Shown one piece after another: positions 1-9,851 of a DNA stretch of 64,000 nt. The stretch covers positions 62,001 through 126,000 of the forward strand of contig JAIXHJ010000006.1 of the NCBI GenBank assembly GCA_030145845.1, given 5' to 3'. How positions within the stretch are numbered: position 1 is the stretch's first letter; each line of letters opens with the position of its first letter. A model generated the notes under the pieces. The model made no database searches and was not told the DNA's origin. It saw only the letters and a list, made by a program, of their open reading frames with translations. This DNA comes from Pseudomonadota bacterium. Its GTDB lineage: Bacteria; Pseudomonadota; Gammaproteobacteria; Pseudomonadales; Oceanobacteraceae. The translations under genes and the position numbers were made by a program.

Positions 1-2
1 CG

Positions 3-1124
3 GGTACCGATGCAGGTACCACCATCTCAAATGAGGCGACCCTGAGCTATACCGTGAACGGGTCATCCAGCAATGCAACCGTCAGTGCAACAGCAGATTT
101 TAAGGTTGACGTAAAAATCAACTTTAACTGGGATGCTGTCGGCACTGATCTGTATACCGCAACGGCGACCGATTTCGGTGGTACCGAATATTTTGTTACC
201 AGCGCAGTAGAACTGACCAACTCGTCCAATACCAAAGCCTTCTATGCACTGACGGTCAACGGTACCAGTGACGATTTCGATGTCAGCAGCTCAACTTATT
301 CACCAACAGCGACCACCAGTTCGACAGCTTTTAAGTATGTTCTGGATACTGACGGTGACGGTGACCTGACCGAAGAAACGGTTTATACCGCCGGTGCTTC
401 CGGTGACCTGATCGAACTGGCTGCAGACTCCACCTCCTACGACCTGTACGTTCTGGTGCCCAGCGCGTCAGTCACCGCAACCGATGGCGGTATTCTTGGT
501 GTGCAGCTGAATGCTGCTGCTGCGGAAGTTCTGATCACAGGTAACAGCGCTAACACCACGGTCACGGATGATTCCGGCAGTGCCGACGATGCTGATGTTA
601 TTCAGTTTGTTTATGCCGACACCAGTGACAGCGCCGGTAATACCGAAATTATTTACTCAGGTTCCACGCTGGGCAGTCTGCCCGACTTTACCGTCGACCC
701 GACTGACCCTGAGACCCCAAGTAAAAGCGGTATCGTAAAATCCAGTGTCGTGGTGTGGGACCCCTTCACCGGTACTCGGGACGATACAGCCGGTGTTTAT
801 CCGAAAGCCATCCCGGGCGCCATTGTGAAGTACACCATCACGGTGACCAACAATGGTACCGGCGCGGCTGACACTGTCACCATTACCGACCCGGTTCCGA
901 CGGCAACCACCTTCTGTAATGTGGCAACGGCCGATACGGTAGACCCGACCGGCGCCTGTCTGGATCTGGCTGCCAGTGATACCGCCGCGCTGTCTGACGG
1001 TGCAACTGACAACTCAGTTACCCCGGATACATCGGCGTCAACAGCCACCAATATTTCCGTGGCATACGGAAGTTTTGCTGCCGGCTACACCAGCGACATC
1101 GTTTACTACGTCGTCGTGCAATAA
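3..1124 (+). CDS. DUF11-repeat secreted protein, C-terminal part (5' partial)
   Basis: The reading frame is open from the left edge of the window, so the start and any signal peptide lie outside it; 373 residues are visible. The chain is rich in Thr, Ser, Ala and Asp, with almost no Lys or Arg clusters, as in extracellular beta-sandwich proteins. The last ~110 residues form a DUF11 (conserved repeat) domain: a segment beginning IPGAIVKYTITVTNNGTG is followed by a TITDPVP turn, the hallmark of that fold. It stops nine bases before the large downstream gene, so the two are probably co-transcribed and act together at the cell surface. DUF11 domains are found in surface and adhesin-like proteins; the specific role is not known. 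A GTG at 54 is only an internal codon and not a convincing start. Confidence 0.8.
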   Translation, partial: GTDAGTTISNEATLSYTVNGSSSNATVSATADFKVDVKINFNWDAVGTDLYTATATDFGGTEYFVTSAVELTNSSNTKAFYALTVNGTSDDFDVSSSTYSPTATTSSTAFKYVLDTDGDGDLTEETVYTAGASGDLIELAADSTSYDLYVLVPSASVTATDGGILGVQLNAAAAEVLITGNSANTTVTDDSGSADDADVIQFVYADTSDSAGNTEIIYSGSTLGSLPDFTVDPTDPETPSKSGIVKSSVVVWDPFTGTRDDTAGVYPKAIPGAIVKYTITVTNNGTGAADTVTITDPVPTATTFCNVATADTVDPTGACLDLAASDTAALSDGATDNSVTPDTSASTATNISVAYGSFAAGYTSDIVYYVVVQ

Positions 1125-1133
1125 GAGCGCAGC

Positions 1134-4100
1134 ATGCTGAAGACCATCCGCCGGATTATACAGCGCACTGTTCAGCACGGGCTTCCTGCCCGGGCTGTGC
1201 TGTGCCTGTTGCCGGCGATGGTCACTTTATCCACCCAGGCGGCAACAACGCCTGCCAATACACAGATTACCAACACCGCGGTTGCTTCCTTCAGTAAATC
1301 CGGTATCAGCTACAGCACAGCCGGCAGCACCAGTTTTATTACTGAAGAAATTAATCCCGCTTCCGTTGCACCGACGCCGTCGGAAATTACCCTGCTGCAT
1401 CTTGCCGGCACCAGTGCATCCGGTCTGACCGTCAATGCCAGTGAATGCATGGACAGCAGCGGCAACTACAGTTCCGTGACATCCGTATCCGGACTGACCG
1501 GCACCACCTACAGCGTGCCATCCTCCTATTCCACCAGCGCGGCCGGTTATGGTTTCAAAATTGGTGAACCGGTGCTTATCCAGCTGGAAGATCTGGATAA
1601 AAACCTGAATCCGGCACGTGAAGAACAGATTGAAATTACCCTGGTCAGTGGCGATGGCGCCGATGCCGAGCAGCTGCGCCTGACCGAAAGCGGTATTAAT
1701 ACCGGTATATTCACCGGCGTTATCGATACCGCCAGTAAAACAGACGGCCTGGTCCAGTATGATTGTGTCCTGTCGCTGAGCAGAGCCGCCGACGTGATTG
1801 CCAGTTACTCCGACAGCAATGATGCGACCGATAAAAGCACCGGCTCCGCCGTCTTTGATCCGTACAGCCGCGTGATCAATGCCCTGACCGGCGATCCGGT
1901 CAATGGTGTTAAAGTCACCCTGATTGATGCCACCACCGGCGCAGCAGCCAGCGTTTACGATGACGATGGTGTCACCCCCTTTTCTGCCACCGTTACCACC
2001 GGGCCGGACAGCAGCAGCGGGACACTGAGTATTCTGGCCGCTGACGACGATATGCCGGATGGTGCTTTCCGTTTCCCTTATATTCCGGATGGTGAATACC
2101 AGCTGGCTTTTGAAGCACCGGATGAATACCGCGTGCCGTCCGCTAAAACCACTGACGAAGTAGCAAGCAATCTGGGTGACAGCTACGCCATTACCGATGC
2201 GTCGTACGGCAGCCCTTTTACCGTCAGCAATAATGTGTTCTACAGCGATATTCCGGCCGATGATCTCGACAGCGGCCTGCTGCTGAGCAAAAGCGCGAAT
2301 AAAACCGACGTTGGCGTAGGCGATTTTATTCAGTACACCATTACCCTGAGCAATGCCGATACCGCCATCAGCGATGGCAATATTATTGATAAAATGCCGG
2401 TGGGGCTGCGCTACCGCAGTGGTTCTGTGCGTTACGATGATGAAAAAACAGACGAGCCTGCCATCACCGCCGATGGCCGCACACTGACCTTTTCCCTGCC
2501 GGATATCGCTGCGGATGAAACCCTGACCATCACTTATGTCACCCAGGTTACCGCACTTGCTCAGGACCGTCTGACCAACGTCGCCTGGCTGGACGATGAT
2601 GCCGTCAGCAGCAATAAAGCCGAAGCATCGGTACAGGTAACAGACGAATTTTTCAGTGACACCGCCCGTCTGTTCGGCCGTGTCTATCTGGATGACTGCG
2701 ATGGCAATCTGGATGCCGAAGCGGTACCGGATATCCGCCTGTTTATGGAAGACGGTACCTATGTGGTCACCGACAAAAACGGTGAATGGCACATCGAAGA
2801 TGTGCGCCCCGGTACCCACGTTGTACAGCTGGATACCAGTACCATTCCGCCGTATATGGAAGTCATGACCTGTGATCACCGGGGCTTCCATGCCGGACGC
2901 AGTTTCAGCCAGTTTGTTGATGTTCAGGGTGGCAGTTTCTGGCGTGTGGATTTCGCCCTGAAAATGAAAGAACCGGAAACCGGTGAAGTCAGCCAGCGCC
3001 TGACCAATACACTGGTGCCGCTGCAGCCACTGGCCGATGGCTCACTGCCCTACCATTCACCGGTGGAAGAAAAAATCCGTTACACCCTGCAGCTGAACGG
3101 CAATGGTGTGGCACTCAATGACATCATGCAGATGATCGCACTGCCGGAAGGTGTGGTTTATGAACCCGGCAGTTCCGTTATGGATGGTGAACCATGGCCG
3201 GATCCGCGCGTCAGCTACGGTACCCTGATTTATAAACTGGGCGATAAACCGGCAGAATGGAGCCACGAACTGACCTTTACCGCCGTGATCAGCGATCAGG
3301 CAGACAGCGGTAATCTGACGGCGCGTGCCATTACCCGTTTCCGCACCGATGGTCAGGGCATGCAACAGATCAAACCAGCCAGCACCACAGCCATTCTGCA
3401 GCTGCCGCCGGATGATGGTCAGATCCGTCCGATTAATCCGCCGAAATTTGCCAATTTCTCGGATGAACTGACCGCCGAAGATAAAGCCAATCTGAAGCAG
3501 GTAATAGATCGCCTGCACGGGCTGCGTAATCTGACGGTTGAAGTTGTCGGTCATACCGACAGCACCCCGATTGCCAGACGTAACCGTCATATTTACGCCG
3601 ACAACCAGCAACTGTCTGAAGCCCGCGCCTCTTCCGTCGCCCATTATCTGGCCGAACAGCTGGGGGTAAAACCATCGCATATTCTGTCATCCGGCCGTGG
3701 CGAAAGTACCCCGATTGCCACCAATATGACGGCGGCCGGCCGTGCCCAGAACCGCCGCGTGGAAGTCAAGGTACTGAGTGGTGATCCGGATATCCGTCTG
3801 GCCAGCACAGATACCGATATTCAGGTCGCCGAAGTACAGGCCTCGGTCGAAGGTTTCCTGTCGCAACTGCCGGCCACGGCGGCCGGTATGCCGGAAGATA
3901 ATAATGCGCCGGAAATGCCGGAATTCAGTGAAAACTGGTTCAATACTGCGGCCGATGACGCCCAGTGGCTGTGGCCACCGGTTGACCGCAGCCCGGCCAT
4001 TGCCAGTACCAAAATTGCCATCTCGCACAGCAAGGACGAACACATCCGCCTGCTGCTCAACAATGAACCGGTGAGCCCACTGAATTTTGATGGCACCAGT

Positions 4101-6986
4101 AAAAGTAAAAACCGCGACCTGGCGGTCAGTACCTGGCGTGGCGTTGACCTGCAGCCCGGTGCCAACCATTTCAGCGTTTTCGTCATCAATAAAGACGGCG
4201 ATATCGTGTCGCAGTTTGAGCGTAACGTGCAGTTTGCCCAGGTACCGGCCAAAGCCGAACTGGTCGCAGACAAAACCCACGCCATTGCCGATGGTATGAA
4301 TCCGGCAGTGATTGCCGTTCGTCTGACCGATAAAGACGGCTTCCCGATCCGCTATGGCGTGACCGGCACCGTGACTATTGCCTCGCCGTATGAACTGTAC
4401 GATGAGCGGAAACAGATCGAAGCCAATCCGCTGGGCGATGTGAATCAGCCACAGTACCGGGTCGGTAACGACGGCATCGCCCTGATTTACCTGACACCGA
4501 CCACCAAAGCCGGTGAAGCACGGCTGACCTTTGCCCACAATAATGGTCAGGAAGATGAGGTTAAGGTCTGGCTCAAACCGCAGCCACGCGACTGGATTCT
4601 GGTCGGTCTCGGCGACCTGTCAGTGGGTTACAACTCGGCCTCCGGCAACCATGACAGCATGGATGCCGCCGATGTCAGTGACAACATTTACGAAGAAGGC
4701 CGGCTGGCATTCTTTACTCAGGGTCAGGTCTCCGGCGAATGGCTGATCACTGCCGCTTACGACTCCGGCAAACCGGAAGCCGAAGCCTTTGCCAGCCTGA
4801 TTGAGCCGGACCGTTATTACACCCTCTACGGTGATGCCAGCCAGCAGCAGCTGGACGCCAGCTCGGCGCGCAAACTCTATGTGCGGGTTGAACGTGAACG
4901 CTTCTACGCCATGTTCGGTGATATCAACACCGGTCTGAGCGATACCGTTTTGAGTCAGTACAACCGTAAAATGACCGGAGCCCAGGCACATTATCAGGGT
5001 GATATTATCGAGCTGTCGGGCTTTATCAGCCAGTCGGACAATGGTTCGGTGCGGGATGAAATTCAGGGTGACGGAACTTCCGGCCTGTACCATCTGAGTG
5101 CCGGAAATATCGTACTCAACAGTGAAACCATCACCATTGAAGTACGCGACCGCTACCGCAGTGAAGTGGTGGTTTCCACGGAAACCCTGAGCCGCGACAG
5201 CGACTATGTTATCGACTACGACGACGGCACCATTTATTTCAAGAGCCCGGTCAGCGCCACCGATGACAGCTTTAACCCACGCTATATTATTGCCGAATAC
5301 GAAGTGGAAGACGCTGAACTCGGTTATGTCAGCGGTGGCCGTGCCGGTGTAAACCTGTTTGACGAGCGGCTGAAAGCCGGTGTCACCGCCATCACCCAGA
5401 ACCAGAACGGTGAAGATGTGCATCTGCGCGGTGCCGATGTCACGGTGAAAATGGGCGACACTCAGATCAAGGCCGAAGTGGCCCAGAGTGAAGAAGTCAG
5501 CAATGGTTCCGCCAGCGGTGCCAACGCTCACCTGGTGGAAATCACCCACCGCACGCAGACTCTGGAAGCCAAAGCCTACGTCCGCAGCCAGGATGAAAAT
5601 TTCGGTTTCGAACAAAGCCCGCAGAGCGAAAATGATTTCCGCAAGGAAGGCCTCGAAGGCAGCCTGTATATTTCTGACCGTGACCGGCTGGAAGTGGAAG
5701 GTTTCCACCATTACGAAATCAGCACCGGTTACGATACCTATCAGGCACAGACGCAGTGGGTGCACCGTCTGGATGATCAGCAGCAGGTGTCCCTCGGCCT
5801 GCTCACCGCGCAGGAAGAAAATGACAGCGATAACCTGTACAGCGATCAGCTCACCGCCGGTTATAAAGTGCGGGTGCTCGATAACCGTATGACCCTGAGC
5901 CTGTCCGGCCAGAGCAATATCAGCTCACGCAGTGACGATGACGACCTGCTCGGCGTGGGCGCCGAATACCGCCTGACCGAAAATCTGAGCCTGTACACCG
6001 AACATGAAACCGGCTTCAGCTCCGCAGCGACACAGCGCACCACCATCGGTGCGCGGGCAACACCATGGAGCGGTGCACAGGTACAGCAGAGTCTGGAACA
6101 GCTGGAAGAAGATGATGCTTACCGCCTGTACGCCGTCTCCGGTCTGAATCAGGATATTCCGCTGAGCAGCCAGTGGAGCATGAGTTTTGGTTTTGATCAG
6201 GCGAAAAATCTGGAGGCCAATGTCCCCGGTGAAAGCTCTGACAGCACAGAAGATTATTATGCCCTGTATACCGGTGCCGCTTTCCGTACCGAACTCTGGC
6301 AGTGGAATGGCCGGCTGGAAAAACGTGACGGCGACGAAACCGATAAATGGGTTGCCCGCACCAGCCTCTATCATCCGCTCAGCGATGCGCTGGCGACCGG
6401 CGCCAGCGTTGAATATTTCACCGAAGCGCAGCAGGGAGATAACAGCTACAGCAATTCACTGGATGCCAGTTTCGACCTCGCCCTGCGGCCGCGTAAATAC
6501 CCGGTGGCCCTGCTGTGGCAGACCCGCTGGGTACAGGAAGCCAGCGGCAGCGATGACGACACTCCGGAACGCACACGTAAACTGATCAACAATGTGCACG
6601 GCAACTGGCTGTTCACCCCGGCCAACCAGCTGGCTGCCCAGTATGGTATCAAGCGCGTGCTGGATCAGTACGACAGCGAAGATTACGCCTCCACCACCGA
6701 CTTTATGGCGGCAGAGTGGCGTCATCACCTGAATCCGACCTGGGACATCGGTGCCCATGGCCGCCGCCTGCACAGCTACGAAGCCGGTCAGACACAGCAT
6801 GGTCTGGGTATGTCCGTGGGCTGGATTCCACAGACCAACGTCTGGCTGGGACTGGGCTACAACTTTACCGGTTTCGTCGATACCGACTTTTCGGCCTCCA
6901 ACTTCACCGCCAAAGGCGTGTACCTGAAAATGCGCTTCAAAGCGGATCAGGAAACCCTGGCAACCCTGCGTAACGCATTCAACTGA
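1134..6986 (+). CDS. Giant DUF11/SdrD-B/OmpA-domain outer-membrane protein
   Basis: 1950 residues with a signal peptide ending near TLSTQAA (about residue 37). Order of regions: Ig-like N-terminal part; SdrD-B/CNA-B-like segment (~245-345); DUF11 domain (~380-500); second SdrD-B-like domain starting LFGRVYLDDCDG (~515); OmpA-like peptidoglycan-binding domain (~770-880) with the GHTDS motif, LSEARASSVAHYL and GRAQNRRVEV; invasin-like Ig domain (~1040-1140); then ~800 residues of alternating aromatic and polar strands resembling an outer-membrane beta-barrel. The last residues end ..RNAFN, without a clear terminal aromatic. Nine bases separate it from the DUF11 gene upstream. It probably sits in the outer membrane, touches peptidoglycan and displays or secretes the DUF11 partner; that function is inference. 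The domain calls are from motifs only. Confidence 0.85.
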   Translation: MLKTIRRIIQRTVQHGLPARAVLCLLPAMVTLSTQAATTPANTQITNTAVASFSKSGISYSTAGSTSFITEEINPASVAPTPSEITLLHLAGTSASGLTVNASECMDSSGNYSSVTSVSGLTGTTYSVPSSYSTSAAGYGFKIGEPVLIQLEDLDKNLNPAREEQIEITLVSGDGADAEQLRLTESGINTGIFTGVIDTASKTDGLVQYDCVLSLSRAADVIASYSDSNDATDKSTGSAVFDPYSRVINALTGDPVNGVKVTLIDATTGAAASVYDDDGVTPFSATVTTGPDSSSGTLSILAADDDMPDGAFRFPYIPDGEYQLAFEAPDEYRVPSAKTTDEVASNLGDSYAITDASYGSPFTVSNNVFYSDIPADDLDSGLLLSKSANKTDVGVGDFIQYTITLSNADTAISDGNIIDKMPVGLRYRSGSVRYDDEKTDEPAITADGRTLTFSLPDIAADETLTITYVTQVTALAQDRLTNVAWLDDDAVSSNKAEASVQVTDEFFSDTARLFGRVYLDDCDGNLDAEAVPDIRLFMEDGTYVVTDKNGEWHIEDVRPGTHVVQLDTSTIPPYMEVMTCDHRGFHAGRSFSQFVDVQGGSFWRVDFALKMKEPETGEVSQRLTNTLVPLQPLADGSLPYHSPVEEKIRYTLQLNGNGVALNDIMQMIALPEGVVYEPGSSVMDGEPWPDPRVSYGTLIYKLGDKPAEWSHELTFTAVISDQADSGNLTARAITRFRTDGQGMQQIKPASTTAILQLPPDDGQIRPINPPKFANFSDELTAEDKANLKQVIDRLHGLRNLTVEVVGHTDSTPIARRNRHIYADNQQLSEARASSVAHYLAEQLGVKPSHILSSGRGESTPIATNMTAAGRAQNRRVEVKVLSGDPDIRLASTDTDIQVAEVQASVEGFLSQLPATAAGMPEDNNAPEMPEFSENWFNTAADDAQWLWPPVDRSPAIASTKIAISHSKDEHIRLLLNNEPVSPLNFDGTSKSKNRDLAVSTWRGVDLQPGANHFSVFVINKDGDIVSQFERNVQFAQVPAKAELVADKTHAIADGMNPAVIAVRLTDKDGFPIRYGVTGTVTIASPYELYDERKQIEANPLGDVNQPQYRVGNDGIALIYLTPTTKAGEARLTFAHNNGQEDEVKVWLKPQPRDWILVGLGDLSVGYNSASGNHDSMDAADVSDNIYEEGRLAFFTQGQVSGEWLITAAYDSGKPEAEAFASLIEPDRYYTLYGDASQQQLDASSARKLYVRVERERFYAMFGDINTGLSDTVLSQYNRKMTGAQAHYQGDIIELSGFISQSDNGSVRDEIQGDGTSGLYHLSAGNIVLNSETITIEVRDRYRSEVVVSTETLSRDSDYVIDYDDGTIYFKSPVSATDDSFNPRYIIAEYEVEDAELGYVSGGRAGVNLFDERLKAGVTAITQNQNGEDVHLRGADVTVKMGDTQIKAEVAQSEEVSNGSASGANAHLVEITHRTQTLEAKAYVRSQDENFGFEQSPQSENDFRKEGLEGSLYISDRDRLEVEGFHHYEISTGYDTYQAQTQWVHRLDDQQQVSLGLLTAQEENDSDNLYSDQLTAGYKVRVLDNRMTLSLSGQSNISSRSDDDDLLGVGAEYRLTENLSLYTEHETGFSSAATQRTTIGARATPWSGAQVQQSLEQLEEDDAYRLYAVSGLNQDIPLSSQWSMSFGFDQAKNLEANVPGESSDSTEDYYALYTGAAFRTELWQWNGRLEKRDGDETDKWVARTSLYHPLSDALATGASVEYFTEAQQGDNSYSNSLDASFDLALRPRKYPVALLWQTRWVQEASGSDDDTPERTRKLINNVHGNWLFTPANQLAAQYGIKRVLDQYDSEDYASTTDFMAAEWRHHLNPTWDIGAHGRRLHSYEAGQTQHGLGMSVGWIPQTNVWLGLGYNFTGFVDTDFSASNFTAKGVYLKMRFKADQETLATLRNAFN

Positions 6987-7074
6987 GCCAGCACAGAGCC
7001 TGCTGCTGGACTCCGCCCGCCGCACCCCGCAGAATAATCCGTTCACTCTGATATCCGGCAGTAAGGAATCTGAC

Positions 7075-8097
7075 ATGGCCGCGCGTGAGCAGCTGATTAA
7101 CGCCCAGGGACAACCCGCTTTCGGTATTTTCCCGGATGGCGTGGAGGAACTGAATTATCTCGACTATGACCTGCGCAGCCCGATGGACAGGCGCCGTTCA
7201 AAACTGGCCAGACGCCTCGCCTTTAACCAGTTTCAGTTTATCAGCCTGATCAGCCCGGAACTGATCGTGGGCATCGCCATCGTCGACCTGAAGCTGGTCA
7301 GTAACGCCTTTGTGTATTTTTATGAACCACACAGTGGCCGCTATGAAGAATTCAGTTTCCTGCAGCCCCTGGCGCTGAAAACCCGTATCGACGCCAAAGC
7401 CAATAACGGCAGCTCGGTGTTCAGCAAAGGCCGGAACCATTTCAGTATCCACGCCAGCACCACACCGGGAGTGCGCCGGGTACAGGTCAGCCTCGCGGCC
7501 GGTGCCAGCATTGATGCCACCATTGACGAAACCACCGCCTATCAGCCTCTGGCACTCTGCACCCGGGCCGGTTATCAGGGCTGGGTATTCACTCAGAAAA
7601 GTGCCGCCCAGGTCTGCAATGGCAGCATCCGCTGGCAACAGCGGGAATACGATCTCAAAGCCATGAATACCCTGGCCGCGGTCGACTGGAGCGGCGGCTA
7701 TATGCGCCGCGAAACCTTCTGGAACTGGGGCAGCCTGTCCTGTTTTCTGCGCGATGGCCGACGGCTGGGGTTTAACCTCGCAGCCGGCGTTAATGAAACC
7801 GGTTACAGCGAAAATGCCCTGTGGCTGGACGGCCGCCTGATCAAAGTGGATATGGTGGATTTTCAGTTTGACCGTTATCACCCCAGCCATTCCTGGGCCA
7901 TGCGCTCAGCCGACGGCATCATTGATCTGCACTTTGAGCCGCAGGGCCGGCGGCGGGAAAAAATCAACGCCCTCGTCATTGCCTCCAACTTCAGTCAGTA
8001 CTACGGCCGCTATCACGGTGAGATTCATCTGCCGGGGGAAACCATCCGTCTGGAAGGTGAATGGGGACTGGCAGAAGACCATTACGCCCGCTGGTAG
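7075..8097 (+). CDS. DUF2804 family protein
   Basis: 340 residues, cytoplasmic by appearance (no signal peptide or membrane segment). The sequence matches the DUF2804 family pattern: an N-terminal LDYDLRSPMDRRRSKLARR block, a central YxAxNTLAAVDWSGGYMRRETFWNWGS block, and a C-terminal Gly- and Arg-rich strand region ending GEWGLAEDHYARW. The family is widespread in proteobacteria and has no established biochemical role. It lies 88 bp after the giant surface protein on the same strand and ends at a strong bidirectional terminator shared with the ccm operon, so it is the last gene of its unit. Start ATG at 7075 has GTAAGGAATCTGAC upstream, a good ribosome-binding site. Confidence 0.85.
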   Translation: MAAREQLINAQGQPAFGIFPDGVEELNYLDYDLRSPMDRRRSKLARRLAFNQFQFISLISPELIVGIAIVDLKLVSNAFVYFYEPHSGRYEEFSFLQPLALKTRIDAKANNGSSVFSKGRNHFSIHASTTPGVRRVQVSLAAGASIDATIDETTAYQPLALCTRAGYQGWVFTQKSAAQVCNGSIRWQQREYDLKAMNTLAAVDWSGGYMRRETFWNWGSLSCFLRDGRRLGFNLAAGVNETGYSENALWLDGRLIKVDMVDFQFDRYHPSHSWAMRSADGIIDLHFEPQGRRREKINALVIASNFSQYYGRYHGEIHLPGETIRLEGEWGLAEDHYARW

Positions 8098-8111
8098 CGA
8101 CAGCGCGCATA

Positions 8112-8149
8112 AAAAAACGGTGACCGCCTGACGCTGGTCACCGTTTTTT
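8112..8149. terminator. Bidirectional intrinsic terminator
   Basis: A 14-bp perfect stem (8112-8125 with 8136-8149) around a 10-nt loop is flanked by an A-run on the left and a T-run on the right, so it works on both strands. It separates the convergent DUF2804 gene and the 3' end of ccmI. Confidence 0.9.
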
Positions 8150-8172
8150 ATCTCAACAGATCCGCTGGTGTT

Positions 8173-9390
8173 TTACTGCACCGGCTCGCTGATAATCATC
8201 TTCAGCAGCCCCGGCGCCTGATTGCTGACCGGTGTCTGCAATACCTGCCAGTCACCACTCTGCGCCACCGGCTGACCGGATTTCGACAAGCGGGCAATCA
8301 CCGTCACTTCCTCGTGAGCACTGAGGTTCATCCCCGGCGCCATGGCCTGAGCGTCACTGAGGGTAACCACCTGTGGCAACTGCGCCACGGTCAGTTTCTG
8401 CACCGCCAGCGGCATCGGCGGACCGGATACCGCACGCGCCAGTACAAACACCGTATCCTGCGGCGAGGCGGCCGCCCGGGCCTGTTCTGACAGATCGACA
8501 AAGACCTTGATCTCTGCCCGTTTCATCCAGCTCAGATCAACGCTTTCACCCTCTTCCTGCAGCCGTTGCGCAGCCCGCTGAATACCCTGAGCCAGCATCT
8601 GCGATTCCGGAGTATCCGGCAGGTTAAGCCATACCATGCGCCAGTGATCAATGGCCGAGCGGTAATCATTCAGCTCAAACGCCAGCATACCGGCCAGCCC
8701 CTGAGTCTGGGTATTGCCCGGCACCAGATCCAGTGATTCTTTTAACAAAGCATAAATTTCCGGCTCGGCTTTCTGGTCGGCGGCAAAGAAACGTGCCTGT
8801 GCCAGCAGGGTCAGCGTTGCCGCGCGGTCTGCCACCGCCTCTTCCGGCAGCCGAACCAGAATGTCACTGAACACATCCGCGGCTTTGTTATAAGCGTTAT
8901 CGAGCATCAGCATCCGGCCATAGAGATATTCCCACTCCATGTTGTCCGGATCGCGCAGACTCGCCACCTGCAGGCGCTCAATCAGTTCGCTGCGTTCGGT
9001 CTGGGTCAGCTCCACCTGCGATGCTTTTTCCAGCAGCTCAGTGGCACGGATTTCATCCGCCGCCCCCCAGAAGTGATAAAACAACAGAGTGCCGGCAACC
9101 ACCACCGCCAGCATCGCCAGTGCCAGCGGCCAGCGTCTGACCGCGGCGGTATCCGTCACGGTCGCCTGACCAGTGCCGGCCGAAGCGAGAAATTCCCGGT
9201 CCAGTTCCAGCTGCAGCGCAGTTTTCTGTTCATCATCCAGATCACTGTCCGCCACTTCCCGGGTACGCTCCTGATACAGGCGCAGGTTTTCTTCACTCTG
9301 ATCTTTTTCCACCGCCGTACTGCGTTGCCACAGCGGCGCCAGCAGAAATACCAGCAGCATCAGACTCAGTAAAATAAGCACCCAGATCAT
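8173..9390 (-). CDS. ccmI: Cytochrome c biogenesis protein CcmI
   Basis: 405 residues. Two membrane helices (about 1-20, MIWVLILLSLMLLVFLLAPL, and about 98-116) bracket a cytoplasmic coiled segment. The periplasmic part is a TPR region (~120-290) that in this family holds the C-terminus of apocytochrome c for delivery to the CcmF/H haem lyase. The C-terminal ~100 residues (from IKVFVDLSEQARAA) form the extra beta domain typical of gammaproteobacterial CcmI. The start overlaps the ccmH stop as ATGA, implying translational coupling. It is the last gene of the ccm operon, which ends at the 8112-8149 terminator. Confidence 0.93.
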   Translation of the reverse strand: MIWVLILLSLMLLVFLLAPLWQRSTAVEKDQSEENLRLYQERTREVADSDLDDEQKTALQLELDREFLASAGTGQATVTDTAAVRRWPLALAMLAVVVAGTLLFYHFWGAADEIRATELLEKASQVELTQTERSELIERLQVASLRDPDNMEWEYLYGRMLMLDNAYNKAADVFSDILVRLPEEAVADRAATLTLLAQARFFAADQKAEPEIYALLKESLDLVPGNTQTQGLAGMLAFELNDYRSAIDHWRMVWLNLPDTPESQMLAQGIQRAAQRLQEEGESVDLSWMKRAEIKVFVDLSEQARAAASPQDTVFVLARAVSGPPMPLAVQKLTVAQLPQVVTLSDAQAMAPGMNLSAHEEVTVIARLSKSGQPVAQSGDWQVLQTPVSNQAPGLLKMIISEPVQ

Positions 9391-9851
9391 CAGGAATCAG
9401 CCTTGTTTTTTAATGCCTGCAGACGCGCCTGCTCTTCTTCACTGAGCGGCAGCGGCGGTTGTTTCTGACCACGACGGATCACAATCAGTACGATCAGTCC
9501 GAAAATAAAGACCAGCAGCGGGCCGAACCACAGCAGATAAGTCTGACTGCTGACCGGTGGTGTGTAGTGCACAAAATCGCCGTAACGGTCGACCATATAG
9601 CCAACAATTTCGTCATCGCTTTTGCCCGCCTGCATCATGTCATACACTTTTTCACGCATATCGCTGGCGACCGGCGCATTGGAATCGGCCAGATCCTGGT
9701 TCTGGCATTTCGGGCAACGCAGATCTTTGACCAGCGCTGCGAAACGCTCATCATCCTGTTCATTGTCGAACTGATATTTATAACCTTCCACCACCGCCTG
9801 GGCGGGCAGGCTGAATAACAGGACGCTGAACAGCAGGGAAATCAATTTCAT
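9390..9851 (-). CDS. ccmH: Cytochrome c-type biogenesis protein CcmH
   Basis: 153 residues with a signal peptide ending LFSLPAQA. The LRCPKCQNQ motif (family LRCxxCQ) carries the redox CxxC that reduces the apocytochrome haem-binding cysteines in the periplasm. A membrane helix (TYLLWFGPLLVFIFGLIVLIV) anchors the short Lys/Gln-rich C-terminus. This is the short, split form: the TPR part is encoded separately as ccmI. It overlaps ccmG upstream by 4 bp and ccmI downstream by 1 bp. Confidence 0.95.
   Translation of the reverse strand: MKLISLLFSVLLFSLPAQAVVEGYKYQFDNEQDDERFAALVKDLRCPKCQNQDLADSNAPVASDMREKVYDMMQAGKSDDEIVGYMVDRYGDFVHYTPPVSSQTYLLWFGPLLVFIFGLIVLIVIRRGQKQPPLPLSEEEQARLQALKNKADS

Noticed and set aside
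1227-2891. Long open frame of 554 codons on the minus strand inside the mosaic protein gene
   Set aside because: It is a codon-bias shadow of the + strand gene; no ribosome-binding site and no plausible protein.
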